Assembly: GCF_000429485.1 (NCBI RefSeq)
Contig: NZ_AUBY01000027.1
Span: forward strand, 1-58,589
DNA from: Aliagarivorans marinus DSM 23064
GTDB lineage: Bacteria; Pseudomonadota; Gammaproteobacteria; Enterobacterales; Celerinatantimonadaceae
Reading direction: 5' to 3'
Length of the DNA: 58,589 nucleotides
The notes beneath the pieces are model-generated. The model did not search any database, was not told where the DNA came from, and worked only from the letters and a program-made list of their open reading frames with translations. Shown in pieces: positions 37,332 to 46,154 of the stretch. The translations under genes were made by a program, and so were the position numbers. The first letter of the stretch is position 1; each line of letters starts with the position of its first letter.

Positions 37332-38090
37332 TCAACTAAAGTATTGATAAAACAGCACCCCGGCGAGCACCAATAGCAGGCCTTTCAGCATTGGTCGATA
37401 GTGCTCGCTACTAAGCCTGCGGCGCAGCCGTATCCCCACGTTCAGGGCTATCAGCACAAACACCACCAGCAGCGCTGATTGACCAAGCACCTCGCCGGTA
37501 TAGCGGCCATGCAGGCTGAACAGGCATAGCTGGATCAGCTTCCCACCCAAAAAACACAAGTTAGAGGCTTGGATAAACTCACGTTTTTCCAGCTTGCTTT
37601 CCAGGGCATAGACGATCAGCACCGGCGCCATCACATTGGTGAGGCCGCCTAACAGCCCGGCGAGCAGGCCGCAGAGTATTCGGGCTGGGCCCGGGTGCTT
37701 GGCTATCCACGGCATCGATAACTTAAAGCGATCCAGCGCTAAATAGCTCAGTATCGATACCGCCAACAGCAGCTTGAAGATGTCGCTTTGGCTGGCTATC
37801 AGGATCTGGGTGCCGATCGCACTGCCGACCAGGCTCATTAATGCCAGTAACCAATAGCGCCGCAACGCCGCAAGGATGCGTCCCTCACTGGCTATGCTCA
37901 TCAGGTTGACGGCGGTGGTCGGTAGCAGGGTGAGCATGATCGCGGTGGGCAGGTCGCTCAGGCTGGCCAGCAGTGGCGTGGCGATCATCGGAAAGCCCAA
38001 GCCGACGCTGCCATGCACAAAGGCGGCAAATATTACCACCAAGGCGCAGGAGGCCAAAAACAACAGCTCAGGGGAGAGGCTCGTCAGCAT
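37332..38090 (-). CDS. TauE/SafE-family anion permease
   Basis: A 252-residue integral membrane protein with about eight helices, opening FLASCALVVIFAAFVHGSVGLGFPMIATPLL and containing the paired LLAGLLGGLTNVMAPVLIVY motif of the sulfite exporter TauE/SafE family. It probably exports sulfite, sulfoacetate or a similar anion; the substrate is not determined. It is convergent with the lipoprotein gene. Confidence 0.85.
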   Translation of the reverse strand: MLTSLSPELLFLASCALVVIFAAFVHGSVGLGFPMIATPLLASLSDLPTAIMLTLLPTTAVNLMSIASEGRILAALRRYWLLALMSLVGSAIGTQILIASQSDIFKLLLAVSILSYLALDRFKLSMPWIAKHPGPARILCGLLAGLLGGLTNVMAPVLIVYALESKLEKREFIQASNLCFLGGKLIQLCLFSLHGRYTGEVLGQSALLVVFVLIALNVGIRLRRRLSSEHYRPMLKGLLLVLAGVLFYQYFS

Positions 38091-38270
38091 GCGGGGTTAC
38101 CGGAATAAAAACGTTATTTCGTAGTAGTTTACCTGTTTTACAGTCGAAAATATCCTCGACTTAGGTGGTGAAGATCGGACGGCAAAACGCTTTTTAGCAG
38201 CTAGTGGATGCTCACCCCTAGTGGGCTATGGTATAAGCAAGTTTTACCTGTCACAGCGGAACCAAGCCAG

Positions 38271-38597
38271 ATGTTTATGAGCTTTATTAACGAGTTAGGT
38301 CGAGGGCTTATCCCTTACTTGAGTGAGATTTCGATGGCGGTGGTCGCCTGTACCTTGGTGATGGTGGGCGGCGATATCAACCGCGCTATGCGTGCGGTGT
38401 TGGTGCGTCAGCACTTTTTAGTACGCACTATCGCCTTTATCGCCCTCAACGCCTTTGGCTATGGCTTGCTGATTGTTTACGCCACACCTTGGCTGCGCCG
38501 AATGCTGCTTAGCCTGCAACCGGCAGTCATGCTGGCGGTGGTGATAGGTATCTTTCTGGCTATCGGTATGTGGGCCCAGCGCAACCGCCATGTGTAA
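38271..38597 (+). CDS. DUF3392 membrane protein
   Basis: A 108-residue inner-membrane protein with three hydrophobic segments and the motif MAVVACTLVMVGGDINRAMRAVL typical of DUF3392, widespread in Vibrio and Shewanella relatives and of unknown function. The start is ATG 38271, or 38277, in the absence of a clear ribosome-binding site. It lies just upstream of the queuosine mannosyltransferase homologue in the same direction. Confidence 0.75.
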   Translation: MFMSFINELGRGLIPYLSEISMAVVACTLVMVGGDINRAMRAVLVRQHFLVRTIAFIALNAFGYGLLIVYATPWLRRMLLSLQPAVMLAVVIGIFLAIGMWAQRNRHV

Positions 38598-38621
38598 GCT
38601 AGCTTATTGGACGCCTGCTCG

Positions 38622-39746
38622 ATGAAGATACTACTGCTCTCCGCCTACGATGCCCAGAGCCATTGCTACTGGCGCACTCAGTTGGTGGCACACTTTCCCG
38701 AGCATGATTGGACGGTGCTAACGCTGCCGCCGCGCTACTTTTCTTGGCGAGTGCGTGGCAATAGCCTGTCGTGGGCCTACGGTGAGCGGGCTTGTCTGGA
38801 GCAGAATTATGACCTGGTGGTCGCCACCTCGATGTGCGATGTCACCGGCCTTAAGGGGCTGGTGCCTAATCTTGCGCGACTGCCATGGTTGGTGTACTTC
38901 CACGAGAATCAGTTTGCCTATCCGCGCTCGGGTCGTGAGTTTGCCTCGGTCGAGCCGCAGCTCCTCAATCTCTACAACGCCTTAGCCGCTGATACGCTGC
39001 TGTTTAACAGCGATTTTAATCGCCAAAGCTTGTTAGAGGGCGCAGCTACACTGTGCCGTAGGCTGCCCGATCACGTGCCAGCCGATGTGATAGCGCTGAT
39101 TGAGCAGAAGGCACAAGTATTGCCAGTGCCGCTGGCCGATGAACTGTTTGTTGATTCGAGCGCGAGAGCACTAAGCGATACACCAAATAACGCGCCACTC
39201 AAGCTGCTTTGGAACCATCGCTGGGAGTTCGATAAAGGCCCTGAGCTGCTACTCGCCGCGCTTCAGCAGCTGGACTCGCTTTGCCGACAGCAGGGCCTAG
39301 CGTTTGGTTTTGAGCTGCATATCGTCGGCCAGCAGTTTCGCCAGACACCTGAGGCGTTTGCCCAGATTAAGCAGCAGTTTGCGCCTTATATTGCAAGCTG
39401 GGGTTATGTCGAAGATGGGCAAGCCTATCGGAAAGTTGTCCAGCAAGCTGATGTGGTGCTCTCCACCGCGTTGCATGATTACCAAGGGATTGCCGTACTG
39501 GAAGCGGTTGCGGCGGGGGCGATGCCATTGGTGCCGGACAGGCTAGCCTATCCAGAGCTTTTTGATCAGCAGTTTCGATATCGCTCGGGAGAAGGAGAAT
39601 CCCATGCTTTGGCTGCCGCCTTGTTAGATCTGTATCAACGCTCTATGGTTGGAGAGCCATTGCCGCAGGTTGATGTCAACGGACTGCGTTGGTCAAACTT
39701 GCGAGAGTGTTATCAACGGGCGCTAGAGGGGAAACCTCTAGGCTGA
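38622..39746 (+). CDS. tRNA-queuosine alpha-mannosyltransferase homologue (QTMAN, DUF3524)
   Basis: A 374-residue glycosyltransferase of the GTDC1/QTMAN (DUF3524) group. The N-terminus KILLLSAYDAQSHCYWRTQL, the ATSMCDVTGLKGL segment, YFHENQFAYP and the C-terminal domain motif WNHRWEFDKGPELLLAAL, then HDYQGIAVLEAVAAG, are characteristic. Related enzymes attach mannose from GDP-mannose to queuosine in tRNA-Asp; bacterial members are assumed to be similar. It is not adjacent to other queuosine genes here. The start is ATG 38622; a TTG at 38607 in frame is the alternative. Confidence 0.85.
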   Translation: MKILLLSAYDAQSHCYWRTQLVAHFPEHDWTVLTLPPRYFSWRVRGNSLSWAYGERACLEQNYDLVVATSMCDVTGLKGLVPNLARLPWLVYFHENQFAYPRSGREFASVEPQLLNLYNALAADTLLFNSDFNRQSLLEGAATLCRRLPDHVPADVIALIEQKAQVLPVPLADELFVDSSARALSDTPNNAPLKLLWNHRWEFDKGPELLLAALQQLDSLCRQQGLAFGFELHIVGQQFRQTPEAFAQIKQQFAPYIASWGYVEDGQAYRKVVQQADVVLSTALHDYQGIAVLEAVAAGAMPLVPDRLAYPELFDQQFRYRSGEGESHALAAALLDLYQRSMVGEPLPQVDVNGLRWSNLRECYQRALEGKPLG

Positions 39747-39790
39747 TTTATACAATATTTCCATTAGCGCCCAAGCATTATGGTGGATGG

Positions 39791-40630
39791 TTAAGGCCCG
39801 TCCCCGCCGACGGCATTCCACGCAAGGGTAAATCCGTCGGCCCAGAACTTAATTGCTTTGGCTTCGCCCGCAGCAGGCAACACGGTTTCAACCCAGTGCT
39901 TGCGTTTAAACTCTTTGATAACTAACGCCTTGCCCTCTGCTGTGGCAGGCCACGCCTTGGAGTATGTCTCCGAATTCATACTGACTGCGCAATAGTGAAC
40001 CATTGGAACGTTCTCTCCATTAAAATGGGTTGTCCAATGGTAAGCCTCATCGCTAGGCTCGCAGCGATCCTGCCACACAAAGAGTATGCCGGGTTGGCCA
40101 TTGTCGTCAGTTCGAATGGCGGCACTAAACTCTTGGCCTTGGCGTTGAACATATCGGATTGGCTTTAACATCATCTCTTGATATTCACGGGCTTGCTCTT
40201 GGCTGAGCTTGGTGCCAGCGACAAGCTGTTTTGCTTGATCTGAAGTCATTGGAGAAGAGAGTAGAACTCTCATTAGTTCTTCCATATCGACGTTGTCGAG
40301 CCTAAAGTAGCTGCCATCTCGCTCAATAAACGTGGTCAGTTGTTGATAGATATTCACTGATGTTTGGAAAAGCGCTTGATGCCGAGGAACCTCATCTGCA
40401 GCTATCGCATAGAGCGTCACTGATGAGCGCAAGTCATCCCTCGGTACAAGGCTGTGGCTTTGGGGGGAGTGATGCACCGATGTCAGAAAGTTCTGGTACT
40501 CGATGGAACGACTACTTCCGCTGGCTTCAAGCCTTGAGATTTTATCTGCAGCTTCATCGCAGCTCAATGGCTGCGGGGTGGCGACCGCAAGAGGACTTAC
40601 AAGCAGCAGAAATAACCAAGCGATTCTCAT
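39791..40630 (-). CDS. Exported protein of unknown function
   Basis: A 279-residue protein with a signal peptide (MRIAWLFLLLVSPLAVA), a helical region (EELMRVLLSSPMTSDQAKQL) and a C-terminal beta-rich part with CEPSDEAYHWTTHF and VHYCAVSM. The start ATG 40630 follows GGGAGTTTGCC. The ORF continues upstream to 40687, but without a ribosome-binding site. No family is recognised; it is probably periplasmic. Confidence 0.65.
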   Translation of the reverse strand: MRIAWLFLLLVSPLAVATPQPLSCDEAADKISRLEASGSSRSIEYQNFLTSVHHSPQSHSLVPRDDLRSSVTLYAIAADEVPRHQALFQTSVNIYQQLTTFIERDGSYFRLDNVDMEELMRVLLSSPMTSDQAKQLVAGTKLSQEQAREYQEMMLKPIRYVQRQGQEFSAAIRTDDNGQPGILFVWQDRCEPSDEAYHWTTHFNGENVPMVHYCAVSMNSETYSKAWPATAEGKALVIKEFKRKHWVETVLPAAGEAKAIKFWADGFTLAWNAVGGDGP

Positions 40631-40887
40631 GGCAAACTCCCTTTGATACATGTAAACAATGCGCTGATATAGTGATGTTGTACTCAATTATTCGAGTGTA
40701 AACATTGACATAGCACGGGGAACTTACGTTTTACCGAGATTAACTGAAGTGTGTGGCGTGATAGAACATGCCCAATGAGGCCGGAATCGCTCGCTTTGAG
40801 ACGGGGCATTATTCGTGGTGAATTGCTTTGTCTAGGTCTTTACTATAGTGCTTTACCCAGTAAGTACCTTCTGCCAGGTTAGGTTCC

Positions 40888-42039
40888 ATGCAAGTCCTAT
40901 CACCATTCGAAGCAAGAAAAATAGCCCTGTTGTCACAAGGTTTACCCGCTAAATCACCAAAAGATAGCGGGCTAGCTACCACGCTTTCGGCGCTGACTCA
41001 GCTGGGTTACGTGCAAATCGATACCATCTCGGTGGTTCAGCGCGCTCATCACCACACCTTGTGGAGTCGCAATCCGCACTATCAAACCTCGCATCTGGAC
41101 CAGTTAGTTGCTGACAAACAGGCCTTTGAGTATTGGTCACATGCGGCGGCCTACCTGCCAATGAGCAGCTACCGCTATAGCTTGCCGCGCAAGTATGCGA
41201 TTAAGTCGGGCGATCTGAGTCATTGGTATCCACATAACGGCCCGTTGATGGCTAAGGTGTTGGAGCGCATCGAGCGAGAAGGCCCGTTGATGGCCAAAGA
41301 CTTTGAGAGCCACCCATTTAAACGCAGTGGTTGGGGCGTGAAACCCACTAAGCAGGCTTTAGAAACCCTGTATATGCAGGGCGATCTGATGGTCAGCGAG
41401 CGGCGCAGCTTTCATAAAGTGTACGACCTGACCGAGCGGGTACTGCCCGCGGACATCGATACTTCGCTGCCCACAGATGTTGAGTACGCCCGCTTTTTAG
41501 TAAGCAGTTACCTCAAGGCCCATGGCTTCGGCACCGCCGCTGAGATGTGTTACCTGTTGAAGGGACGCAAGGCGCTGGTGGCAAGTGTATTGGCGCAGAT
41601 GGTTGAAGCCGGCGAGCTCGAAACGGTGCAGGTAAACGGTACTGCCTATATCACAACGGCTACATCGCTAGCCCTGCTGGAACGTCGCCTGTCGCGCCAG
41701 CGCGCACAGCTGTTATCGCCGTTCGACAATCTGCTTATCCAGCGCCAGCGCGCCAAGGCTATCTTTAACTTCGACTATCAGATCGAGTGCTATGTGCCTG
41801 CCGCGAAGCGCAAGTTCGGCTATTTCAGCTTACCTGTGCTGTGGGATGGCCGCTTGGTAGCCAGAGCCGATTGTAAGGCCGACAAAAAGGCGGGGCGTTT
41901 GGATGTGTTGCATCTAGCGCTAGAGTCCTCACTGCGTAAAACAGATGCGTTTCTCGACGCGTTTGAGCAAGCTTTGGTTGAGTTCGCTCGCTTTAACCAG
42001 TGCGACCATCATCAAATTCTGAGAGTAAGCGAGAACTGA
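40888..42039 (+). CDS. ycaQ: YcaQ/AlkX-family DNA glycosylase with winged-helix domains
   Basis: A 383-residue protein of the HTH_42 (YcaQ) family. The catalytic QxD motif is Gln43-Ile-Asp45 in YVQIDTISVVQRAHHHTLWSR. Tandem winged helices follow, and the C-terminus has LLSPFDNLLIQRQRAKAIFNFDYQIECYVP and the VARADCKADKKAGRLDVL barrel element. E. coli YcaQ unhooks interstrand crosslinks and removes alkylated bases such as N7-nitrogen-mustard adducts. The start follows a weak AGGTTCC. It is unlinked to neighbours. Confidence 0.92.
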   Translation: MQVLSPFEARKIALLSQGLPAKSPKDSGLATTLSALTQLGYVQIDTISVVQRAHHHTLWSRNPHYQTSHLDQLVADKQAFEYWSHAAAYLPMSSYRYSLPRKYAIKSGDLSHWYPHNGPLMAKVLERIEREGPLMAKDFESHPFKRSGWGVKPTKQALETLYMQGDLMVSERRSFHKVYDLTERVLPADIDTSLPTDVEYARFLVSSYLKAHGFGTAAEMCYLLKGRKALVASVLAQMVEAGELETVQVNGTAYITTATSLALLERRLSRQRAQLLSPFDNLLIQRQRAKAIFNFDYQIECYVPAAKRKFGYFSLPVLWDGRLVARADCKADKKAGRLDVLHLALESSLRKTDAFLDAFEQALVEFARFNQCDHHQILRVSEN

Positions 42040-42109
42040 GCATTTGTTGGTTTTTGCTCAAGGGCTTTGGCTGTGATGTAATCCAGCTAAATCCTTGATA
42101 AACAATCCT

Positions 42110-43039
42110 ATGTTGTTAAAAACACTGCCAGCCTCTTACTTCGGTATCGTTCTTGGACTATCGGGTCTTGGTCAGGCCTGGCGGGTGGCTCATTCCCTGT
42201 GGGGCGTGCCGAGCGCCGTCGCTGAAAGCCTGTTAGCGCTAGCCTGTCTGGTGTGGTTGATGTTATTGCTAACCTACGTCTCGCGGGCCTTACGTAACCC
42301 TGAGGCGGTCAAGCAAGAGTTCCAACATCCGATTCAGGGCGGTACACCTGCCTTGTTGGGCGTGTCTACCTTGCTGATTGTGCTAGCGGTGGTCCCATAT
42401 TCTACGTGGCTTGCCTGGGCGTTGTGTATTGCGGGTATTGCCTGGCATTTGCTGTTCTCGCTGTGGCACAACGGCGCAATGTGGAAGGGTGGGCGCAGCC
42501 ATAGTGATTCGGTGCCGACCTTGTATCTGCCTACTGTGGCGGGAAACTTCACCAGCGCTGCGGCGCTTGGGGCACTTGGCCACCCCGAATGGGGCTGGCT
42601 GTTTCTTGGGGCAGGTATGTTCTCTTGGTTCGCCTTAGAGTCGCTGATTATCAGTCGCTTGTGGCGGGTTCCGGAGCTACCTTCGGGGCAGCGTCCGCTA
42701 CTGGGGATCCAGTTCGCCCCCCCGGTGGTATGCGCCATGGCGTGGTTGATGCTAAGCCCAGCAAGTCACGATCATTGGATAGTGATGCTATGGGGCTATG
42801 GCCTGTATCAATTGCTATTGGGGATCCGTCTAAGACGCTGGCTGGCAGCGCAACCTTTTGCGCCGTCTTACTGGGCCTACACTTTTGGCGTTGCTGCCGC
42901 GGCCGTGACCGGTTTGAAGCTAGCGCTAAATGGCAATCAGGCGGCGCAGCTCTTAGCTATTCCGGTATTTTTTGGAGCTAATCTGTTTATCGGGTATTTA
43001 AGTTGGCGCACCTTAGCGATGTTGCGTGCTACGAACTAG
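42110..43039 (+). CDS. TDT/SLAC1-family anion channel or transporter
   Basis: A 309-residue protein with about ten membrane helices, opening with LPASYFGIVLGLSGLGQAWR and containing the family pattern WHLLFSLWHNGAMWKGG. It resembles TehA and plant SLAC1, which conduct anions or export tellurite/C4-dicarboxylates; the substrate here is unknown. The ATG at 42110 is preferred to the TTG at 42095. No tehB partner is adjacent. Confidence 0.82.
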   Translation: MLLKTLPASYFGIVLGLSGLGQAWRVAHSLWGVPSAVAESLLALACLVWLMLLLTYVSRALRNPEAVKQEFQHPIQGGTPALLGVSTLLIVLAVVPYSTWLAWALCIAGIAWHLLFSLWHNGAMWKGGRSHSDSVPTLYLPTVAGNFTSAAALGALGHPEWGWLFLGAGMFSWFALESLIISRLWRVPELPSGQRPLLGIQFAPPVVCAMAWLMLSPASHDHWIVMLWGYGLYQLLLGIRLRRWLAAQPFAPSYWAYTFGVAAAAVTGLKLALNGNQAAQLLAIPVFFGANLFIGYLSWRTLAMLRATN

Positions 43040-43193
43040 TGGCACCGTCGCCAAGGCCTACCAAGTCGCATAGCTGTGGCCACTCATTGCTAGATCAGAC
43101 TTTTCAATCGTCAACTTAGGGTGTGCGTTCGTCATGCTCAACAGGGCAAACTCCCGACAAGTTGCTATTATTCCGGAAATGCAATAATTGACT

Positions 43194-43231
43194 GCTGTTG
43201 TTCGGGTATAACGCTGTTGTTCGGGTATAGC
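43194..43231. repeat. Tandem 19-bp repeat in the LysR promoter
   Basis: GCTGTTGTTCGGGTATAAC (43194-43212) is repeated as GCTGTTGTTCGGGTATAGC (43213-43231), with one or two changes, ending 18 bases before the LysR start. It duplicates a promoter or operator segment and may change regulation. Confidence 0.85.
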
Positions 43232-43249
43232 AAAGTAGGAGAACCATAG

Positions 43250-44161
43250 ATGAAACGGGTGCTGGACGACCTAAGCGTGTTTTGCGCGGTGGTTGAAAAG
43301 GGCAGCATGAAGCAGGCTTCGGAACTGCTGGGCATCCCACATAGCACGGTGAGTCGGCGTATCGATGCGCTCGAGCAGGCGCTTGGCCTACACCTGTTGC
43401 AACGCACGACCCGTGAGGTGCGCGTTACCAGCCGCGGTCAGCAGCTCTATCAGGATTGCTCACCGCTGCTTGCCTCCTTATCCAGCTCGGTGGATGCGGC
43501 AATCGATGATGAAGTGCAGTTCAAAGGCTCCTTGAATGTCTCGATGCCGCTGCGCGCAGGCCTCGACTTCCTCGGTAAATGGCTGATTGACTTTGCCAGC
43601 GAACACCCCGAGCTAAAGCTATCGTTATCGCTCACCAATACCAACCTTAATCTGGTGCAGGACAACGTGGACTTAGCGTTTCGGGTTGGCCCCTTAGTGG
43701 ACTCCTCGGCTATCGCGATACGGCTGTGGGATATTCCCTATGTGCTGTGTGCCAGCAAGGACTATATCCAGCGCCACCAGCTTAATTCCGAGCAGGTAGA
43801 GCTAAACCAACTGGCGCAATTACCCGCGGTGGTCTCCCTGCCTGCGCGCAGTTGGACGCTGATTGAAGGCAACTTCCAGCAGCATGCGTTTGAGCCGCTG
43901 GCGCATTTGGTGGTCGATGATTTAGCGCTGGCCTATCATGCGGTGCAACGCGGCCAGGTGATGGCGATGCTACCGTTGGAGATGCTGTCGCCCATCTGCC
44001 TGGAAAGCGGTGAGTTGCAGCTGATCAGCGTTCCCGGTTATCACCCGCGAACCCGCAGCATGTTTGCTTACTATCAAGGCAAGCGTCACAGCGACAGCCA
44101 GATCCGTCATGTGGTGGAGTACGTGAGAATGCGCCACGCCAGTAAGCTAGAGCAGGGCTAA
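43250..44161 (+). CDS. LysR-family transcriptional regulator
   Basis: A 303-residue LysR-type regulator. The N-terminal helix-turn-helix is LSVFCAVVEKGSMKQASELLGIPHSTVSRRIDALEQALG, followed by the periplasmic-binding-like effector domain (FKGSLNVSMPLRAGLDFLG). It is 28 bases before and convergent with the quinone oxidoreductase gene at 44189. Its targets are not evident from the window; the neighbouring oxidoreductase gene on the opposite strand is a candidate. Confidence 0.92.
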   Translation: MKRVLDDLSVFCAVVEKGSMKQASELLGIPHSTVSRRIDALEQALGLHLLQRTTREVRVTSRGQQLYQDCSPLLASLSSSVDAAIDDEVQFKGSLNVSMPLRAGLDFLGKWLIDFASEHPELKLSLSLTNTNLNLVQDNVDLAFRVGPLVDSSAIAIRLWDIPYVLCASKDYIQRHQLNSEQVELNQLAQLPAVVSLPARSWTLIEGNFQQHAFEPLAHLVVDDLALAYHAVQRGQVMAMLPLEMLSPICLESGELQLISVPGYHPRTRSMFAYYQGKRHSDSQIRHVVEYVRMRHASKLEQG

Positions 44162-44188
44162 CCGTGAGCGCATAATGCCGCGGTTTCT

Positions 44189-45175
44189 TTAATCGTTGGT
44201 TAGCAGCAGCTTACCGAGCACCTTGCCGCTCTCGAGTAAATCGTGAGCTTGAGCCGCCTCGCTCAAGGGCTTGGAGGTGTACACCGGTGCTATTTTGCCT
44301 TGTTCCAGCAGCGCATAGACCTTTTGTAGCGAGGCCTTCACCAGTGGGAAGTCGCTAAAGAAGGTGGCATAGATCTCCGAGTAGCTGATGGTGGGGGCCT
44401 TAGAGAAATGCTTCACCGCTTCGGCCTGCAAGTTGCTCTCTCCCACGCCTGCCAAGAAGCCGAAGATTACAATATGACCTAAGGTCGCCAGTACCTCCAT
44501 ATCCTGGCTGATGGTGTCACCAGCCACCGGGTTAAAGATGTAGTTGACGCCCCGGCCGCCAGTGATGGCTTTCACCTCGCTTATCCAATCGTCAGCAGAG
44601 TTAAAGGCATAATCGGCGCCAATCTTCAGCGCCTGGGCTACTTTTTCATCGCGGCGCTCCAGTGCTATTACCGTCAGCCCCGCGACCTTGGCCAACTGAA
44701 TCAGCGCAGTACCCACCCCGCCAGAGGCAGCGTACACCAAGGCGAACTTACCAGCCTCGGCGCGCACCACGTTGTGCAGCATATGGTAGGCGGTGAAGTA
44801 GGTTACCGGCATCGCGCCGGCTTGCAGCAAGTCGGCGGTATCGGCCAAAGGGATCAGCTTGTCAGCATCGACCACGGTATACTCGGCGTAGGTTGACGCG
44901 CCAATCGGTCCAAGAAAGGCCACCTTCTGACCCACCTTAAGCTCACTGCCGTTGGCATCGACCACCACGCCGCTGCCTTCAACGCCGGGAATAAACGGCA
45001 ACTCAGGCATCATCCCCGGAGGCATTTGCCCTTCGCGGATAATGGTATCGATAAAGTTAATTGGCGCGGCTTTAATCTGCACCACTACCTGGCCTGGTGC
45101 AGGCTCAGGTTTGGCTAGCTCCTTAAGCTGAAGATGTTCACTGCCACCGGTTTGCTCTAATACAACTGCTTTCAT
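44189..45175 (-). CDS. Zinc-free NADPH:quinone oxidoreductase (MDR family)
   Basis: A 328-residue medium-chain dehydrogenase/reductase of the quinone oxidoreductase type. The GroES-like start is MKAVVLEQTGGSEHLQL and the NADPH-binding motif is YAASGGVGTALIQLAKVAG. No zinc-ligand cysteines are seen. It reduces quinones or enones with NADPH. The start is ATG 45175, with GGAGAG just upstream; a TTG extension to 45187 is rejected. The gene is convergent with the LysR gene. Confidence 0.9.
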   Translation of the reverse strand: MKAVVLEQTGGSEHLQLKELAKPEPAPGQVVVQIKAAPINFIDTIIREGQMPPGMMPELPFIPGVEGSGVVVDANGSELKVGQKVAFLGPIGASTYAEYTVVDADKLIPLADTADLLQAGAMPVTYFTAYHMLHNVVRAEAGKFALVYAASGGVGTALIQLAKVAGLTVIALERRDEKVAQALKIGADYAFNSADDWISEVKAITGGRGVNYIFNPVAGDTISQDMEVLATLGHIVIFGFLAGVGESNLQAEAVKHFSKAPTISYSEIYATFFSDFPLVKASLQKVYALLEQGKIAPVYTSKPLSEAAQAHDLLESGKVLGKLLLTND

Positions 45176-45310
45176 CGTTCTCTCCAATTTACGTCACTGC
45201 CGCGCAGTGCTGTGGTGTGTTGGGAGTAGCATAGGGCGCGACGAGGATGCGAAAAATCCACGATTTGGGACAACAGAATTGCAGAAATGGGATAGTAACA
45301 GCGCGCGGGC

Positions 45311-45526
45311 TTACTTTGCGCTCAGATCGAGCTCCTTTATCAGCACATCAAAATAGGCACAATCCTTTGCGCTGGCATTTGGGTCGCGGGCGAAGTCATC
45401 GCGGCAGCCGGGATTACAAAAGCCAACGGTGAGTCCGCGGTATTCGGTCAGCGAGTTCTCACTCACCGGCTTGCCTGATCGAGGGCAGTACTTGTTGATT
45501 GCTTTGCTTGTGTTTGCAGCTGTCAT
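45311..45526 (-). CDS. YHS/TRASH-like metal-binding small protein
   Basis: A 71-residue protein with a YHS-type pattern: KYCPRSGKPVSENSL, then TVGFCNPGCRDDFA and a final Cys (KDCAYFDVLIKE). The four Cys suggest metal binding. Similar small proteins are often annotated as glutathione S-transferase-related by error. The start is ATG 45526, with GGGAG about 9 bases before it. Function unknown. Confidence 0.7.
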   Translation of the reverse strand: MTAANTSKAINKYCPRSGKPVSENSLTEYRGLTVGFCNPGCRDDFARDPNASAKDCAYFDVLIKELDLSAK

Positions 45527-45589
45527 TGCATGGCTCCCTGCCTGACGGGGTAACTTTGATTCACTGTAACGGGCGAAGGCGGCTAAGGC

Positions 45590-45622
45590 TAGAACAAGCA
45601 CCGCTCAGCAGTGCTTGTTCTA
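45590..45622. terminator. Perfect 12-bp hairpin between DUF1127 and YHS genes
   Basis: TAGAACAAGCAC and GTGCTTGTTCTA with a 9-base loop, in the gap downstream of the DUF1127 stop (minus strand). It has no long T-run, so it is a terminator-like or attenuator structure. Confidence 0.5.
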
Positions 45623-45660
45623 CAAAGCGGGAGATGGGCTGCCATCAAAGCTTCAGGCAG

Positions 45661-45909
45661 TTAGCTGCGTGAGTGCAGGCCATAACCCGAGATTGCCGTT
45701 GATTGTGGCTGGCTGCCGGTTATCTCAGTATCGCCCTGCCAAAACGGACGCGTGGCTTCGCTCAGGGCTTGCGCTTGGCTTAAGCCCAAATCTTGCAGTC
45801 GTTCCGGCTGTCGCGTCGCTAGCTGGTAGAGGGCGCGGCGGCTGCGGTAATTGTGGAGTGAGCGATTCAGGTAGTGCGTGATGCTCTGGCGAATGGTGAT
45901 CAAATCCAT
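45661..45909 (-). CDS. DUF1127 (YjiS-like) small protein
   Basis: An 82-residue protein whose core (RSRRALYQLATRQPERLQDLGLSQAQA) matches DUF1127, an Arg-rich helical domain found in YjiS-like small proteins and often in small regulators of phosphate or RNA metabolism. It is divergent from a MocR regulator, with several ATCTGT motifs between the two starts. The start follows GGAGGGTTTACC. Confidence 0.85.
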   Translation of the reverse strand: MDLITIRQSITHYLNRSLHNYRSRRALYQLATRQPERLQDLGLSQAQALSEATRPFWQGDTEITGSQPQSTAISGYGLHSRS

Positions 45910-45964
45910 GGTAAACCCTCCTTCTCTTAACGATGGTTCACTTTACCCACAGTGACCAGAGCGA

Positions 45965-46105
45965 TACAGATGCAGGCGAAATGCAGTTTAACGTGACAGA
46001 TTTTGCGCACTTAAGCATCTGTCATGCAGTTGCAAACTCAATCTGTACTGTTTCCAAATACTGCTAGGTAATCTGTATCGGTAGCTGGTAAAACTACTAT
46101 CTGTA
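45965..46105. promoter_or_regulatory. Array of ATCTGT motifs between DUF1127 and MocR genes
   Basis: ATCTGT(A/C) occurs six times: on the minus strand at 45965-45971 and 45995-46001, and on the plus strand at 46017-46023, 46041-46047, 46071-46077 and 46099-46105. The outer copies on each side are spaced 28-30 bases apart, about three helical turns. MocR-type regulators bind direct or inverted repeats next to their own gene, so this is the likely operator. Confidence 0.75.
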
Positions 46106-46154
46106 TGCGAATAGTCAGCGTACAAGCGGTTAGCAAGACAACGCAGGGAAGGCG

